From: Eonycteris spelaea
Taxonomy: Eukaryota; Chordata; Mammalia; Chiroptera; Pteropodidae
Direction of reading: 5' to 3'
Length of the DNA stretch: 64,000 bases
Assembly (NCBI GenBank): GCA_003508835.1
Contig: PUFA01000066.1
Span: 6,218,501 to 6,282,500 of the forward strand
The position numbers were made by a program, and so were the translations under genes. Under the pieces are notes generated by a model. It searched no databases and was not told where the DNA came from. It was given only the letters and a program-made list of their open reading frames with translations. Of this stretch, positions 41,351-54,369 are shown piece by piece (position 1 is the first letter of the stretch; every line of letters begins with the position of its first letter).

Positions 41351-44300
41351 ACGCAGGTAGAAACCTGAAACTGGTTTTTGTTTTATACCTCATTGGATAA
41401 CCTTTGTTAGGGCTTCTGAAAGAACGTGTCTCAGTTTCTCTATATAGTCCATTTGGTATTTTTTAAAATAAACGATAACTTTTGTGTCTATTTTTATCAT
41501 TACAAGCTGAAAGCATCTATGTTTTTATTAATAGAGTTTTTTATCTTCTTGTTTATCATGCTTTACGATGTTTTCTGGCAGACAGTAGAGCATGGCACTG
41601 AGTGAAGACAAATATATCAAGTATAGACTCTACTCAAAATATGTCCTAGAGTTGCACTCACTTCTTGTATCTATTTGCAATTTATTGGGGGTGACATCTC
41701 CCCACTTCCTCCCACCGTGTTGTGAGGTTATGAAGGGGAATAGCAGACATGCGAATGTCCTTTCAAAAAGTGCCATCGAATCATTCTCATTGACCCTCTT
41801 TGGCAGGCGGCAGCCCTGACGCCATGAAAATGCCTGAGCTCATCATCCTCTGTGACTTCAAACACAGTCCCCACTGATACGTTTCCATAGACAGCAAATC
41901 CTTCCTCTGAGGATCTGATTTTGAACTGCAGCCCAACACCTGATTCCAAAGGGGCAAAGAAGACATCAGCTACTGAGAAGCGGTGCGATTTTGCACATAC
42001 GGTTTAAAAACACTGCATCTGGTATGGGTCGAAGCACATCTGTCAATAGTGGGTCGTGCATTTTACACGTAGAAAGAGCTTCACGTACGTCAGATCCGTG
42101 TGGACTGCCTGGAAACCGTAGGCAGAAATGTTCTTTCTTCCTCAATATCTGCCTCTTCATGCTAAAGACTCTATATGAAAGTAAAACGAATGTAGTTTTG
42201 TACATTCTAATTTCCGAATCAGTTACTGCTGCCCAAGTCCGATAAACCACACTTACGAAGCCAGGCCAAGCAGTTAAGTAATCAAATCAGCAATGAGTGT
42301 GCAGACTCTCCTCCGCCTGCCACATCAGACGGTAGCACACCAAGGCCTGATCGTTTGGTTCAGCTTTCAAGGTAGAGCTTTCTTAGCCCCATGAGAAGTC
42401 AGAGATGAGAAAAGGCCACCTGATGCAGAAACTAGAGTTACAGCTATGTTTTTTGATCAAGAAAGAATAGGAAGGGATGCCCCGGGGCTGGGCTCAGTAA
42501 CGGGGAGGAGAGTCTGTTTTAGAGTGAGAAATGCCCTAGAGTCACCGTCAGCGAGGCCTTGGGCAGCATCCTGCCGCTGCACTGCTGCTGGTATCACGCA
42601 GGGGACCTTGGGGTCTTCCTTCCCGATCTGGAGAGGTCACGAGCTCACCAGGATTCGCAAAAGATCCTCTAGTGGATCTTTTCATCAGTTTATTTGACGA
42701 CATGCTATCATGCCTGCCATTGCTGTTTTATTCACAGAATAAGCCCTAAGCAGGCGGATTTGGATTTCACATCCCACAGCGTTCATGAGTTCCCCGGATT
42801 CGGAATTTGCGCCTTCACTTATCAAAGTGTATTCATTGGCCAATATCCTAAATTTATTTTTAGAGATAATGTAGATGCCGAACATATGAAGATAAAGAAC
42901 ACAGACAAGGTGGCAGCCCAGAGGCCCAGCGCCCTGGTAGTCACATCTGGGGGCACTCAGACACGCCCCCCCCCACGGCGGTATGTTCAGGCAAGGCTGA
43001 CCACTTCTCTCTGTGAAGCAGGCAGAAAGTTTTCATGAGCCCCCCTCCCCCCATTCAAGGCCAATTTTACAGCTAGTCTCTCACATTCTGCAGGCACGTG
43101 GGCTCATGGAAGCTTCTGCTCATATTTTTTAAAGACATTTTCAAAACTTTCTCCACCTGACGGTCCAGCATGTATTCTAGGAGCCCTGCAGCACACCCCA
43201 GGGACCTCTCGGACAGATGGTGGCTGTGGACCGGGATGCCCGCACTCCCCACTCCTTTGCCCGTGGGAGATGTTGGCGATGGCTTAGCGTACACTGTCTC
43301 ACTGCACTTAGCACTACCTCTGACCCAGTCTCAGTATACTGGTCCAGTAGCCAAATAAATCATCCAGTACTGACCCAAAAGATGAAATGTCTGTATTACC
43401 CTTTCTTGGAATTTGCTGCATCTACTTCTCCTTGAATGGCCCTGGTAATTTGCATCCAGAAGTGCGTACTCATGGTGCTCATAAATGCAAAGCCTCATCG
43501 GATCACTCAGGCCTCATTCATTCCCCTCCCGGCAGCCCCTGCAGAGGCAGCCGCACCTATCGACTTCCTGTTAGAATAAATCTGTGTAAACTTTGTCCAT
43601 AGTCGTAACTTCCACAACCTTAAGTATTTGGAAACCTTGGCCAACAGAGGGGTTGTGTCGGCTCACGTAGCTAAACGATCGGCATGGCTGGATCCAGGCG
43701 CGTAAACGGTATTGTCATGACTATGTGCCTGACCCTCTTCCAGCCCTGTTTTCCATTTGCAGGCTTCTTTCTCAAACAAGCTCTTGTCAAGTTGTTGCAA
43801 GACAGCTACCAGCCACTGCAGGCAGCCCCAGGGGACAGAGAGCGTGTCTGTCCCAGGGATTATAATGAAAGTCAGAGAGATGGTGCTCACCGGACTGAAC
43901 TGGGGTAGTTGTCCACTCATTTAACCAATTTAAGGGGATAATGGAATTGGTTAGGTTTGAAATCAGATGTGATGTCACCCCCATCTAAGCTGCAAAATGA
44001 AGATGGGAGACCTGATCGTCATTACCGGAAAATAAAACCAAAACTACCCACGCAGTTTTCCACTGTATGACACAGACGGAGGCCTTGCTGCCTAATGAGA
44101 GCCTCATGGTGACTTCGGCCCAGAGAGAGTCGCCCAGAGTCTGATCATTAGATTTGCGGATCTGAAAACCTCATCTGTTATCGTAACAGGAGACATTCGG
44201 TCTCCAGGATAATGGCTTGTGCTAACCCAACTCACAGGGACTGGTGCATAAACTAGAACCCCGGCTCGTTAATTGTCCCTAAGAAATGTAATTTCTTTGT

Positions 44301-44984
44301 GGACTAGAAAATGTGAGCGACGCTGACCAGCTCCTTGTCCATAGCCACATGGGGAGATAAAAACCAGTGGGATATCAGCTGAGTATGATATCAGACCCAG
44401 GGGAATTAGTTATCTAAGGACATCCTGTGACACGTAACCATCGTTGCTCAGTAATGCATTCCAGTAGTAGTGGGCTGCCTGCCTAGGAGCCCGCCATTCA
44501 GACAGCGCTATCTGCACACTCCTCTCCGCACCCCTTGTAAGTTCTGGGTGACTGTTTTTAAATTTTGCCCTTCTGGTGTTCTGATTCCTGTCACTGTTTT
44601 TTCGCAAGGACCATTTCCTTTCATTGACACCATGTTTAACTGACCTGTCTTTATTTTTGATGAGGTAACAGTCCATTAATAATTGCTATATCTTGATTTA
44701 ATTAGGCAAAACAGTGGAAATCTCAGCCTATGTATTGATTATAACAAGTGTTTTTATAGCTACTTATTAGAACTTCCTATATAGCATTCTAACTGGTTAA
44801 GCTCTTTAAAGTCAACATGGTAAGCAGAATATACTTCCTGGCTTTCTGTATTATCAGTCTTGTCTTTCTTCGTGGAATTTTGCCCACTATATTAGTGAAA
44901 TTTGTCAATTAAGAGAAGTTCCTTTTGTATATTGAAATAAGTTCAAAGTGAATTTATAAAACATGATCATTTTCTTTAGTATTT
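41351..44984. other. Largest stretch without recognised features (3.6 kb)
   Basis: Short overlapping frames on both strands show no recognisable domains (for example 42694-43038 plus, 41966-42250 minus). GC content is moderate, with two C-runs at 42966-42973 and 43038-43053. No transposon was identified by eye. Confidence 0.4.
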
Positions 44985-45725
44985 TATTATGATAAAATTT
45001 TAGACTTACATAATGTCACAAGAATAATGCAAGCAACTTCCCGCTTCCCTTTGACCAGATTAATCAATTGTTTATATTGTACCTCACCAGCTCTATCGTT
45101 TTCTTTATTGGGAAAGTTGGGGACATCAGCCCCTTTGCTCTAGATTCCATTGTGTACATACTAAAGAGAAGGACATTTCTTACATAGCTATAGTGTAATG
45201 ATCAAAATCAGAAAATTTAACATTGAAACATGCTATTATGTAATCAGCAATTTAATTTTTTTAAAAATTGCTTCAATGTTATTTTATTCAATTTTTCTCC
45301 CTTGCTCAGGCTACAGCCAGTATAATGCATCGAATTTAGTTTTCCTTTTTTTTTTTTTTGGACTTCTTTATGCTGAACAGTTGCATTGTGTCTTTTTCAT
45401 TTTTGACCTTGACATTTTTGAAGAGTATAAACTAGTTATTTTGTAGAACATCCCTCATTTTGGGTTTTTCTGATTTCTTTGCATGATTAGATTTGGATCA
45501 TGTACTTTTAAAATGTGTTTTCTTTTGTCTTTTTTACTGCATCATGTTAGGATGCCCATGATGTTGGTTGGTCCCAATTCTGATGGCAACATTTATCACT
45601 ATCCTAACATTGATTAAGGTGGTGTCAAGGTTAAGATAATGTCTGCCAGGTTTCTCCTCTGTGAAGTTATTTTTCTTTCTGTTTGTTATGAGTAAGTAAT
45701 TTGGGGAGAGATTTTTTAAGAGATT
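44985..45725 (-). mobile_element. L1M-type LINE-1 3' UTR, antisense
   Basis: Reverse-complement landmarks: ATAATGTCACAAGAATAATG, GAACATCCCTCATTTTGGGT, GCATGATTAGATTTGGATCA, TGTTGGTTGGTCCCAATTCT, GATTAAGGTGGTGTCAAGGT and TCTGCCAGGTTTCTCCTCTG. The 82-residue plus frame is a shadow. A T14 run lies at about 45346-45359. Confidence 0.8.
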
Positions 45726-45989
45726 TTATATGTAAATATACTTTATGTATGTTCTGTTTCTAATATCTGCTCTCTCTCTTACATCTCCAATAACTTGTGT
45801 CAAATAAGCATACATATTCTAACCCATTTGATATATGATTAAACAGAAACCAGTTTTTAACCAGTGGCATTCCCCCGACTACTTCTTACACAAAATCTTG
45901 GTGACTTGCTCAGCTTCTTTAGCACCCAGTACCTTATTTTTGGAACGACTTTGGAGGGCCAGGTAAACCTGGGAGGGAACATGACTGTC

Positions 45990-46150
45990 ACTTGTGCTAT
46001 GTAATCTTTGGAAAACTGATTAAAGTTTCTGAATCTCAGCTTCTTTCTCTTTTAGAGGGGTATAATACTATTCAAGTTTCAAGGTTGCTTTGAGATTAAA
46101 TGAAGGTTGTTTTTTTAAATGAATAGCATTTGCTAGGCTCTGTCTGTCTA
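45990..46150 (+). repeat. MIR SINE fragment, sense
   Basis: GGAAAACTGATTAAAGTTTC, TGAATCTCAGCTTCTTTCTC and a TTGCTTTGAGATTAAATGAA block follow MIR order. Confidence 0.65.
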
Positions 46151-46244
46151 TACACTGAGGAGGTAGCCACATGAAAACCCAGTTTTTGTTGAAATAGAAA
46201 GAGAGAACGTTTGTCGACTAAGTGGAATTGTGGGCCTTATGGTG

Positions 46245-46375
46245 TCTTGGAGAAGAGAATCCAGGTAGAAGGAAGAACCAGATGCAAAGGGCCTGGAGTG
46301 CTGGTGTCCTTGAAATGTTCGTGAAAGGATAAGGAAGTCGGTATGGCTGCAACAGAGCAAGTAAGCTGGGAATAA
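46245..46375 (-). mobile_element. L2 LINE fragment, antisense
   Basis: CAGGTAGAAGGAAGAACCAG, ATGCAAAGGGCCTGGAGTGC and ATGGCTGCAACAGAGCAAGT match the reverse-complement L2 internal blocks (GTGCAAAGGCCCTGAGG and GTGGCTGGAGCAGAGTGAG). Confidence 0.65.
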
Positions 46376-46439
46376 AAAGGACGAGTTCCCATTTTGCAGA
46401 TAAAATGGGACAGAAGGATAAGTGTTTGCAATCTATCAT

Positions 46440-46555
46440 TCTAAACATAAGCTCCACGGGTACAGGGCTGGGTGGGTCTCTTGCACGGGCCCAGAACAGG
46501 GTCTAATACGTAATAGGCACTATAAGTTTGTTGAAGGAATGAATGAATAAATTTA
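46440..46555 (+). mobile_element. L2 LINE 3' end, sense
   Basis: AACATAAGCTCCACGGGTAC, GCCCAGAACAGGGTCTAATA and GTTGAAGGAATGAATGAATA match the L2 terminus. It faces the antisense L2 just upstream. A similar but weaker block is seen at about 46735-46820. Confidence 0.75.
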
Positions 46556-46820
46556 AAATGTTTTTCTAAATGTTTTAACTGCTTCTCAATTGACGTTAAC
46601 ATGATTGTGAATACCCACACGAGTAAGACCCACAAGTGCATATATTACTCCTCAAATTTTCTTGACTGGGTGGGACATGCCCAAGGAAGGCTTATCAAAT
46701 ATCCAGGAGAACATTTACTGGCGGATGTAACTTTCTCATTCCCTGATGAGGACAGCCTGTGTCTACTGTACTCTATGAGACAAAGCAGGAACTTAATGGA
46801 TATTAGTTAAATAATTAAAG

Positions 46821-47736
46821 AAATGTGTGACTGAGGGAAAGAATAATTAAGATAATGGAAAATATATATTACCTCTAACTGTTAAACATGGTTTATGTCA
46901 TTCCAGACATTCTCTGTACCTAGAGATATAGTTTCCATCTTTCAAATTCAGATTGTACTATATACAGTATTTTTTTAACTGATGAGTATGTATGAGCATT
47001 TCCTAAGTCATTAAAATTTTTTAATATGATAATAAGGGGTAGGTGATCTCCATTAATATATTTCTATATGTTCTGACATAATGTTTTGCCATTAAAAAAT
47101 CTTTTTATCATTCGACGTATGTTTTCTGTTTTTCACATGTATAACAATAATTGCATTACATTAATACATATATATAATTATGTATTTGATTGTTTCCTTA
47201 ATGTGCCTTGGAGGAAGAATATTTACTGACCTAATATGCCCACATACTTTAAGATAAATGATACATACTCAAAATGGTCCTCTAGAAAGAGTTTTTCAAC
47301 TGATTTTTGCAAAGTAGTGTTAGGGAGCTCTGTACACTAGGCTGTAGCCAGTACTGAGCAGAAATTGTTTTTCTGTTTGATAGTCAAAAACAGAACCTCT
47401 CTATTCTTTTCATTTTTTTTATTTCTCTAGTAACTTGGAAGGATAAGCATTTCCTTTCAAGTTTACTTGCCATACACATGTTTTTTTGTAATCTGTATGT
47501 CACTTTTATTCTGCTTCCTCATGCTTTCCTCTAAGAGAAGTATTTGCAAACTAGAAATTGTATGGATTCTTCTTTTTTTTTTCTTCTCTTGATGTACATA
47601 CAGTTCTTACTAGAATCTTTATATTGAATCTTAAGATGAGGGATGTGGTTGTACATTCCCTTAGAAAAATTTCTGGGGTTGCTGTGCGGCTGCACCTGAA
47701 ATACATATTGAAAGATGATTGAGAGTTGGCTGAGCT
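46821..47736. other. AT-rich unassigned sequence
   Basis: No recognised repeat or gene. Confidence 0.4.
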
Positions 47737-47739
47737 TTG

Positions 47740-47785
47740 GTGTGGGGGGGAAGAAAAGACGGGGGGCGGGGGGAGGTGAGGGCGT
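47740..47785 (+). repeat. G-rich block with quadruplex-forming pattern
   Basis: A G8 run, then a ten-base spacer, then GGGGGGCGGGGGGAGG and a further GGG give more than four G-triplets within about 45 bases. It lies directly at the 5' truncation point of the following L1. Confidence 0.7.
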
Positions 47786-49715
47786 TAGGTTAATACACGA
47801 AAGTCAGTCACTTTACTATACGCCAGCAATGAACAAAGTAAAATTTGAATTTAAGAACAATACTATTTACACTAGCTCCTAAAAATTGAAATACTTATGT
47901 ATAAATCTATCAAAATGTGTGTAAGATCAACATGAGGAAAACTACCAAGCTCTGGTGAAAGAAATCAAAGAACTAAATGAAGTGAAGAAACAGTCTATGT
48001 TCATGGTTTGGAAGACTCAGTGAAGTTAAGACATTCTTTCTTTACAACTTGATCTAACTCAGTGCAATTGCAATTCAAATTCCAGCATGTTATTTTATGA
48101 ATATCAACAAATTGATTCTAATTTTTATATGGAAAGGCAAAAGACCCAGAATAAACAACACGGAGAAGAACAAAGTTGGAGAAGTGATACCTCAACTTCA
48201 AAACTTATTATAAAACTATAGTAATCAAGACAGTATGATATTGACAAAAAATAGACACGTAGATCAATGAAGTAGAATAGAGAACCCAGAAAGAGATCCA
48301 CATAAATATAGTCAACTGATCTTTGACAAAGGAGCAAAGACATTAGAATTCAGCAAAAACAGTCTTTTCAATAAATGGTGCTGAGAAAACTGGGCAAACG
48401 ATGAATCTAGAGACAGACTTTACACCCTTCACAAAAAATAACTCAGCATGGATCACAGACTAAATGTAAAATGCAAAACTTTAAAACTCCTAGAAGATAA
48501 ACATAGGAGAAAATCTAGTTGACCTTGGATATGGCAATGTCCTTTTAGATACATTACTCAAGGCATAAACATGAAATATATTGAAATCAAAATTAAAAAC
48601 TTCAGTTTTTCAAAGGGCAATATTAAGAGAGTGAGAAGATAAGCCGCAGGCTTGAGAGTAGTTGCAAAAGATGTATGTGCTAAGGGATGAAATATATGAA
48701 GAATTCTTAAAACTCAACAATAAAGAAAAAACCCGATTAAAAAATAAGCCAAAAATCTTAACAGTCATCTTACCAAAGAAGATATGTGGATGGCAAATAA
48801 ACATAGGAAAAGAAGTTCCATGTCATAATGGAAGTGCAAATTAAAATAACTCTACACCTATTAGGGATAGAACGAGATATATCTAGGCACTATTAGAATG
48901 GCCCGAACCTGGAACACTGGCACCACCAGATCCTAGCAAGGGTGTGGGATGGTGGGAACTCTCATTCATTGTTGTGGGAATGCAAAAAGGTACAGCTGAT
49001 TCGAAAGAGTTAGATGGTTTTTCACAAAACTAAAGATATTCTTGATGTGCTCCTTCATATTTAGCCAAAGAAGCTGAACCTGTCCATGTATGCTGATAGC
49101 AGCTTTATTTATAATTAAAAATTTCAAAGCAACCAAGATGTCTTTCAGTAGGTGAATGGATAAACAAACTGTGATACATCAGACAATAGATTGTTGTTCA
49201 ATGCTAAAATGAAATGAGCGATCAAACCGTGAATAGACGTGGAAGAAATTCAAATGCATATAATTAAGTGAAAGAAGCCAATTTGAAAAGACTACATACC
49301 GTATGTTTTAAACTAAAGGCATTCTAGAAAAGACAGAATTACGGAGACAGTAAGACAATCTGGTCACCAGTACTGGAGGCGGGGGATGAATAGGCCAAGC
49401 ACAGAGAATTTTCAGGGCATGGAAACTATCTTTATGATACTTTCATGGTGGGCACATGTCATTATACATTCGTCCAAACCCATAGAATGTGCAACACCAA
49501 GAACGAACTCTAAGGTGAACTATGGACTCTGGGTGATAAGGATGTGGTAATAGAGGCTCATCGATTATAACAAATATCCATTCTGGTGGGTGACATTGAT
49601 AATGGGAGAGGCTTGCAAACGTGGAGGCAGGGCGTATAAGGGAAATCTCTGTACTTTTCTCTCAATTTTGCTATGAACGTAAAACTTCTCTAAAAATATA
49701 AATTCTTAAGATACA
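47786..49715 (+). mobile_element. LINE-1 (L1M type): ORF2 C-terminal half and 3' UTR, sense
   Basis: The longest L1 in the window, about 1.9 kb. In order: a KSVTLLYASN-like stretch, a FIWKGKRPRINN-like stretch, the ATATAGTCAACTGATCTTTG and AATAAATGGTGCTGAGAAAA blocks, a WMANKHRKRSSMS-like stretch, GAATGGATAAACAAACTGTG near the ORF2 end, then a 3' UTR with CTAAGGTGAACTATGGACTC and a short A-rich end near 49715. Many stops and frame shifts make it a dead, old copy. The endonuclease and RT catalytic domains are absent. Confidence 0.88.
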
Positions 49716-50079
49716 AAAAAAGATGAACTGCATGTTTTTCCATCATAGTGGAAGCTCTCAGAAAGCTTGCTGATATTATCTCACCTGGTCTTAAAGCAAA
49801 GGGGATCTTTAAGATGCCAAACTTGGACTGGAATAGTGCCACCATGAGCCAGCCTAGGATGACATATCCAGAAAGACATGATGAAACTTCAGAAACAGGA
49901 GTTGGGGGCAAAAAGGTTCAGCTACCGCTCTCCATGGTGTCATTCTTTTTCCTTGTCAACTAACACATTTCCGAACCATTTAATTTTGAGACTTTTCTTC
50001 ATTAAACCGTTCATTCACCCATCTCAAATTCAGCATATAGTCAGTAAATATGTAAAATGCACTGGGCATTAATATACTC
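49716..50079. other. Unassigned sequence
   Basis: No recognised feature. Confidence 0.35.
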
Positions 50080-50510
50080 AACAAGCATCCATTGGTTATC
50101 ATTACATGTCAGGTACAGCGGTGACCAAGATGATTTTCTCTCCTTCTAGCTGCGTTTGCTCTGGCAAAGTTATGCACGCATCAAAAAATGTAAGTGATGT
50201 CATACTGACTACAGTTATGAGAGCTGCAACTAAAGTGATACGGAAGTTTGTAGAAGAATGATGTTTTTTGTGATTGTAGAAATAAACCAAAAATAATTAA
50301 GAAGGTGAATGTATTCAAAGATGAATAAACAAGTTGGATATAGGGAGCAGAGAATGTTGACAAGTGGTACAGAAACGGGAGGATGGAAGAAGACTTAGGA
50401 GTGGTGTAGCCCTGTTTGACTAGGAGATGCTGAACATACACAAAGGGTAAGAAGAGTGAGGTTGACTGGGGTCAGATTACACAGGCAGAAAATCATGGTG
50501 CCGGTGCCAG
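50080..50510 (-). mobile_element. L2 LINE 3' region, antisense
   Basis: CATCCATTGGTTATCATTAC, ATGTCAGGTACAGCGGTGAC, TTTTCTCTCCTTCTAGCTGC and GGGGTCAGATTACACAGGCA match reverse-complement L2 blocks in order. Confidence 0.65.
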
Positions 50511-51949
50511 GGAACCTTAAGAAAACAAGGAAAAACATGAGTACCGAAGGTCAGGATCAAGGTGAAAACATTCTTAATTAGATCGCTCTTGGATACCTGA
50601 AGGCTAAAAAAGGATAAGTGAAAATGATCATTTTCGATGTACAGAGAACCCCCAGAAAGCATTATCACAAGAGATCGTTTCTGAAATTGAAACTATTAAG
50701 TACAAAGAAGATAATCCCCACTTATGTGGAAGTGGCAAGAAAATAGGTACAATTGAGCTGATCGGGATATTTATTTCCATACTTACATTTTATGTTAACA
50801 GTTCTCGAAGTGTGATGTGTAAAGAAATGAATAGAATCTGATTGAAATAGAAAATTGGCGATGCAGAGGAAAGAATGGATAGTATTGTAAAGAATGTAAT
50901 TTCAAAAGTTCAAGGAACCTTATTTATGCATCTTCCATCCCCTTCACTACCCACTCCACCATTAGATATATTTTCAATAAAAAATAACAACTTGGGAGCG
51001 TAATTGAGTTAATATTAAAGAGAAGTGCTTCAAGCTGTTAAGAAAGGCACTCTACAATGCTAACCTGTTATTACTAATAATCGCAATAATAATGACAAAG
51101 AACTGCACGGGTAGGGAGCCTGCACCTTGCTTTTAAAAGGGAGGAGAAAAGGGAAGAGCCAGTGTGTTAACGTTGTCTATGGCATACAGGGTAGGGAAGC
51201 AGATTCAGGCAGGGGGCAAGTCTTCCCAGTAGCTGGAATTTACTTCTTGCATCTTCAGATAAAGAGAATCATCAGATAGCAGTTCACAAAAAGTGGAGCG
51301 AAGAACTCAAATGCCCACTAAATAAGACATCTATCTCAGCATTGTGCGGGGACTCAACTGTCAGTTTAAGACACTGCCGTTGTGATAATGGGCCACACTT
51401 GGCCCTCACCTATGCCACCCATCTGTTGGCTAGTCACTGGATTGGAGCAAGAGAGCAAGCAGATTGCTTTTTATTCAAAGCACGAGCAGTGTGCCGTTTA
51501 TCATTTAGTGTTTAATGTGTGTTCTAGAGACATTGTTCCAGTAGAAAGTGCTGAGAAAGGGGAGGAACAAGCAGCTCCTGGAGACCGCCAGCTATTCAGA
51601 GCAAGCAGAGAGGGGAGCCGGTGGAGACGTCGGATCCGAAGGCATGCAGTCAACACGTCTGAGAACACTGCGATGAGCCTTGACTCACCAGGGCTGGAAA
51701 AAAAAATAGACTATGAACTTTTCCTGAGCACAGATTTATTTTCTGAATACACGTAAAGTTTGGCACAAAGATGCTTGGTTAGTTCTGCTTCCTTTTCATA
51801 ACATTGCCTCAATTTCATTTGTACTGTGAGCTGGACAAAGCTACTCAAACATGGGTCCTGGAGAATGTCGTTACCGAGTCTGTGGGACATCTGATTTTCT
51901 TCTATTATTTCCTTGATCAGCCACTGGAAATGCCCATTTCTGTGGTCCT
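50511..51949. other. Unassigned sequence
   Basis: A 124-residue plus frame (51382-51756) has no recognisable domain. The short block at 51040-51095 resembles a MIR tail, but weakly. Confidence 0.35.
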
Positions 51950-52025
51950 CTCTGCTCATTAGACTTTGTATTCTTTGAAAGCAGAAATGTGTTTATTCAT
52001 GACATTTAGCACAGTGTCCAAGCAT
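51950..52025 (+). mobile_element. L2 LINE 3' end fragment, sense
   Basis: GACTTTGTATTCTTTGAAAG, CAGAAATGTGTTTATTCATG and ACATTTAGCACAGTGTCCAA follow the L2 terminal layout. Confidence 0.5.
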
Positions 52026-53041
52026 GAAGAAGACAAAAGCAAACATTTAAGGAGAGAGAATGTCAAGAGGAAGAGGGATGCTGGTCCATTGCCCGTGTCT
52101 ACGATCAGATCCACTTGACCAGTCACCTGGATGGCACTGCAATTGATTGGCACTTTGGGAACCCTACATATAAATCTCACGGCTCTTAGACATGCCACAT
52201 TGTGGCCAGCAAGTGAGTACATGTATGTCGCCAGGGAGGGAGGTGGGGCACGGGCCTTCATGTCAGTTCCATGTGGTGGCTACAGAATTCTGAATTACTG
52301 AGTGTTGTGTACCGGATGAGTGCATGTGCTATGGCCAGAGCGAACCAGAAGACCATGATGACCCTTAAGTTTGAGAACTTGGATCAGGGTTTAACCCTAT
52401 TTCAATATGAGTCATCTCCACCTGTCTGCCATTGTAGAGTCAAGGATTTGACATGTGGTTTCTAAGAGAGTTAGATTTCCTGATACCAACTCATCATCCA
52501 CCAAGACTGGAGGCAAGACATATACTGACCAAAAGTGGTGGGACTGTGACCTGGCCCAATCCATAGCTGTTGATTGGCATTCGAGCACCAGGCTTGAAAT
52601 TCGCCTGTGGTACCTACATCCAGTCCCTGCACAGACAAGGTCAGTGACAGCTGCATCTTCTCAGGTATGCTTTACTGTGAAGATCCTCCTCTATGGAAAT
52701 TCTTTAGGCAAAACCTGGACTTGCCAGTGCTTCATTATAAGCTGTTATTTCTCCTGGATTTCCTTTGCCTTCAGGTGCATGAGACGGAAGAGTCTGAAGC
52801 CCAACTACTGCTGCAAATACTGACTTTTATCTCACACAGGAGAATCTCAGGCTCCACAGAACTCTAACTTAGAGAAAAGAAAAGGGAGAGTGTTGGATGA
52901 AGAGATACTTTAAAACCAAGGAAAGGAAGAAGAACTACCTTCTGAGCAGAGATAACTCCCAGCTGAGGAGGAAGATGTCTTATCTCTGCCCTAGCCTATG
53001 AGGCCATGGAGGCCCTTCTGTCCTTCATATAATATATTGCT
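52026..53041. other. Unassigned sequence with several moderate open frames
   Basis: Frames of 60-122 residues occur on both strands (52271-52465, 52455-52823, 52607-52867 plus). I recognise no protein in them. An acceptor-like pyrimidine tract ends at CAG 52773-52775. This could be an unrecognised old LTR. Confidence 0.3.
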
Positions 53042-53105
53042 CCCTTAACTATTCAACTAATATCTTGAGTGCCTACTATATACTATGACCATTGCCTTTC
53101 ACCTC
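53042..53105 (-). mobile_element. L2 LINE 3' terminus, antisense
   Basis: ACTATTCAACTAATATCTTG, AGTGCCTACTATATACTATG match the ATTCAACAAATATTTATTGAGCGCCTACTATG end in reverse complement. Confidence 0.6.
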
Positions 53106-53212
53106 TCCTTAAAGAACAATAAATTGCCCTACTCCCAGATATTCTACACATAGGAGTATTTCTTCTTCACCTTCCTTCATCTAACCTGCGGAGTGAGCTC
53201 TATTTGGGGGCA

Positions 53213-53280
53213 AGAGGGAAGGAAGAGAGAGAGAGGAGACAGAGAAGAGAGAAAAAAAGACAAAAGAAAGAATGCAATGA
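53213..53280. repeat. Purine-rich (GA/AAAG) tract
   Basis: About 65 bases of almost pure A and G on the plus strand. Confidence 0.8.
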
Positions 53281-53749
53281 ACAAGTGAAACCACATCAGT
53301 ATTTCTATTCTTTTGATCTTTCTGATCTATATAGAAACTGAAAATATTCCATTTTATTTATCCATATTTTTAATAAAAGATTTTATTGAGTGTGTATTAT
53401 GAACACACACTTCCCCAAGGGATGGGATTACAGAAAAGCTCTTTACTAGCAGGACCTTCCATTCTGAAAGGGGGCACACACATCAAGAAACAACAAACAG
53501 GGTGGTCAGGGCTGGGTTCTCTGCCCCAAGGAAAGGAAGTTTCCACTGTCTTGCCTTCGACGATGTAGTCCTGCTTAAACTCGACGATTATCTGCTTGAT
53601 TCTTTCTAGAGAATGCTTTCTTTTCGCTAAGCAAAAGACTCAAGTAGAAGAAGTAACACAAATAAACACACTAGCTCTGTTGTCAGTTGCATTTAGGTAC
53701 CTGCAAGTGATTTAGCTCTGATAATTAGGGCATGACCTATGTGACCCAT
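53281..53749. other. Unassigned sequence
   Basis: No recognised feature. Confidence 0.35.
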
Positions 53750-53995
53750 TGGTCATGCCTCCAAAGAGAAGAAGTATTTTCTTCTTGTGATCTGTAATGT
53801 GGGCATCATGGTGTGTCGTTTTGGGTTGTGTGCACGAGAGCACAACCCTAAGGTAGAAAGAAACTGGTCTCCTGACAGGAAGCAGTGTGTCATCTTTCTC
53901 CCGTACAATTGTATGTGGGAGAAATAGTTTCTTGTTTAGGCCACTGGTATTTTGAATTTCTAATATGCAACTGAACATACCCTAACTAACTTATA
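53750..53995 (+). mobile_element. Possible MaLR-type LTR 3' part
   Basis: AGAAATAGTTTCTTGTTTAG, GCCACTGGTATTTTGAATTT and the end AACTGAACATACCCTAACTA resemble the terminal part of MaLR LTRs (TAAGCCACCCAGTCTGTGGT, GAACGGACTAAGACA). The upstream half is weaker. No coding region is attached. Confidence 0.45.
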
Positions 53996-54369
53996 TATGC
54001 ATGTCTTGTGTGACTCCATGACATTCTTTTCAGTGTTTATGAAGTCATGAACTATTCGAGGTAAAGAAGATCCTACTAGTTCATGGTTTTCAGTGAATGG
54101 ATGCAGAAGTAGTACATTCGGAAGCATTATCTCCATAATAATTATGTAGAATCTCTTGACATCCACCTACGTCTCGATTTATATAATTTCCTGCCAACTC
54201 TACATATACAAGTTATCCATCTGTGTGTGCCACTCCTTTCCTTCACATCAATAAGCTGTGTGTATCTGGAATAATTCTGATCATCAAAATCACCCCTAAA
54301 CACCCTTGAGCATCTTAGATATGTTGACCAAGGAAGTTTGCCAAATCTAAAAGCGTGATGAGCTAAAAT
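53996..54369. other. Unassigned sequence
   Basis: No recognised feature. Confidence 0.35.
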
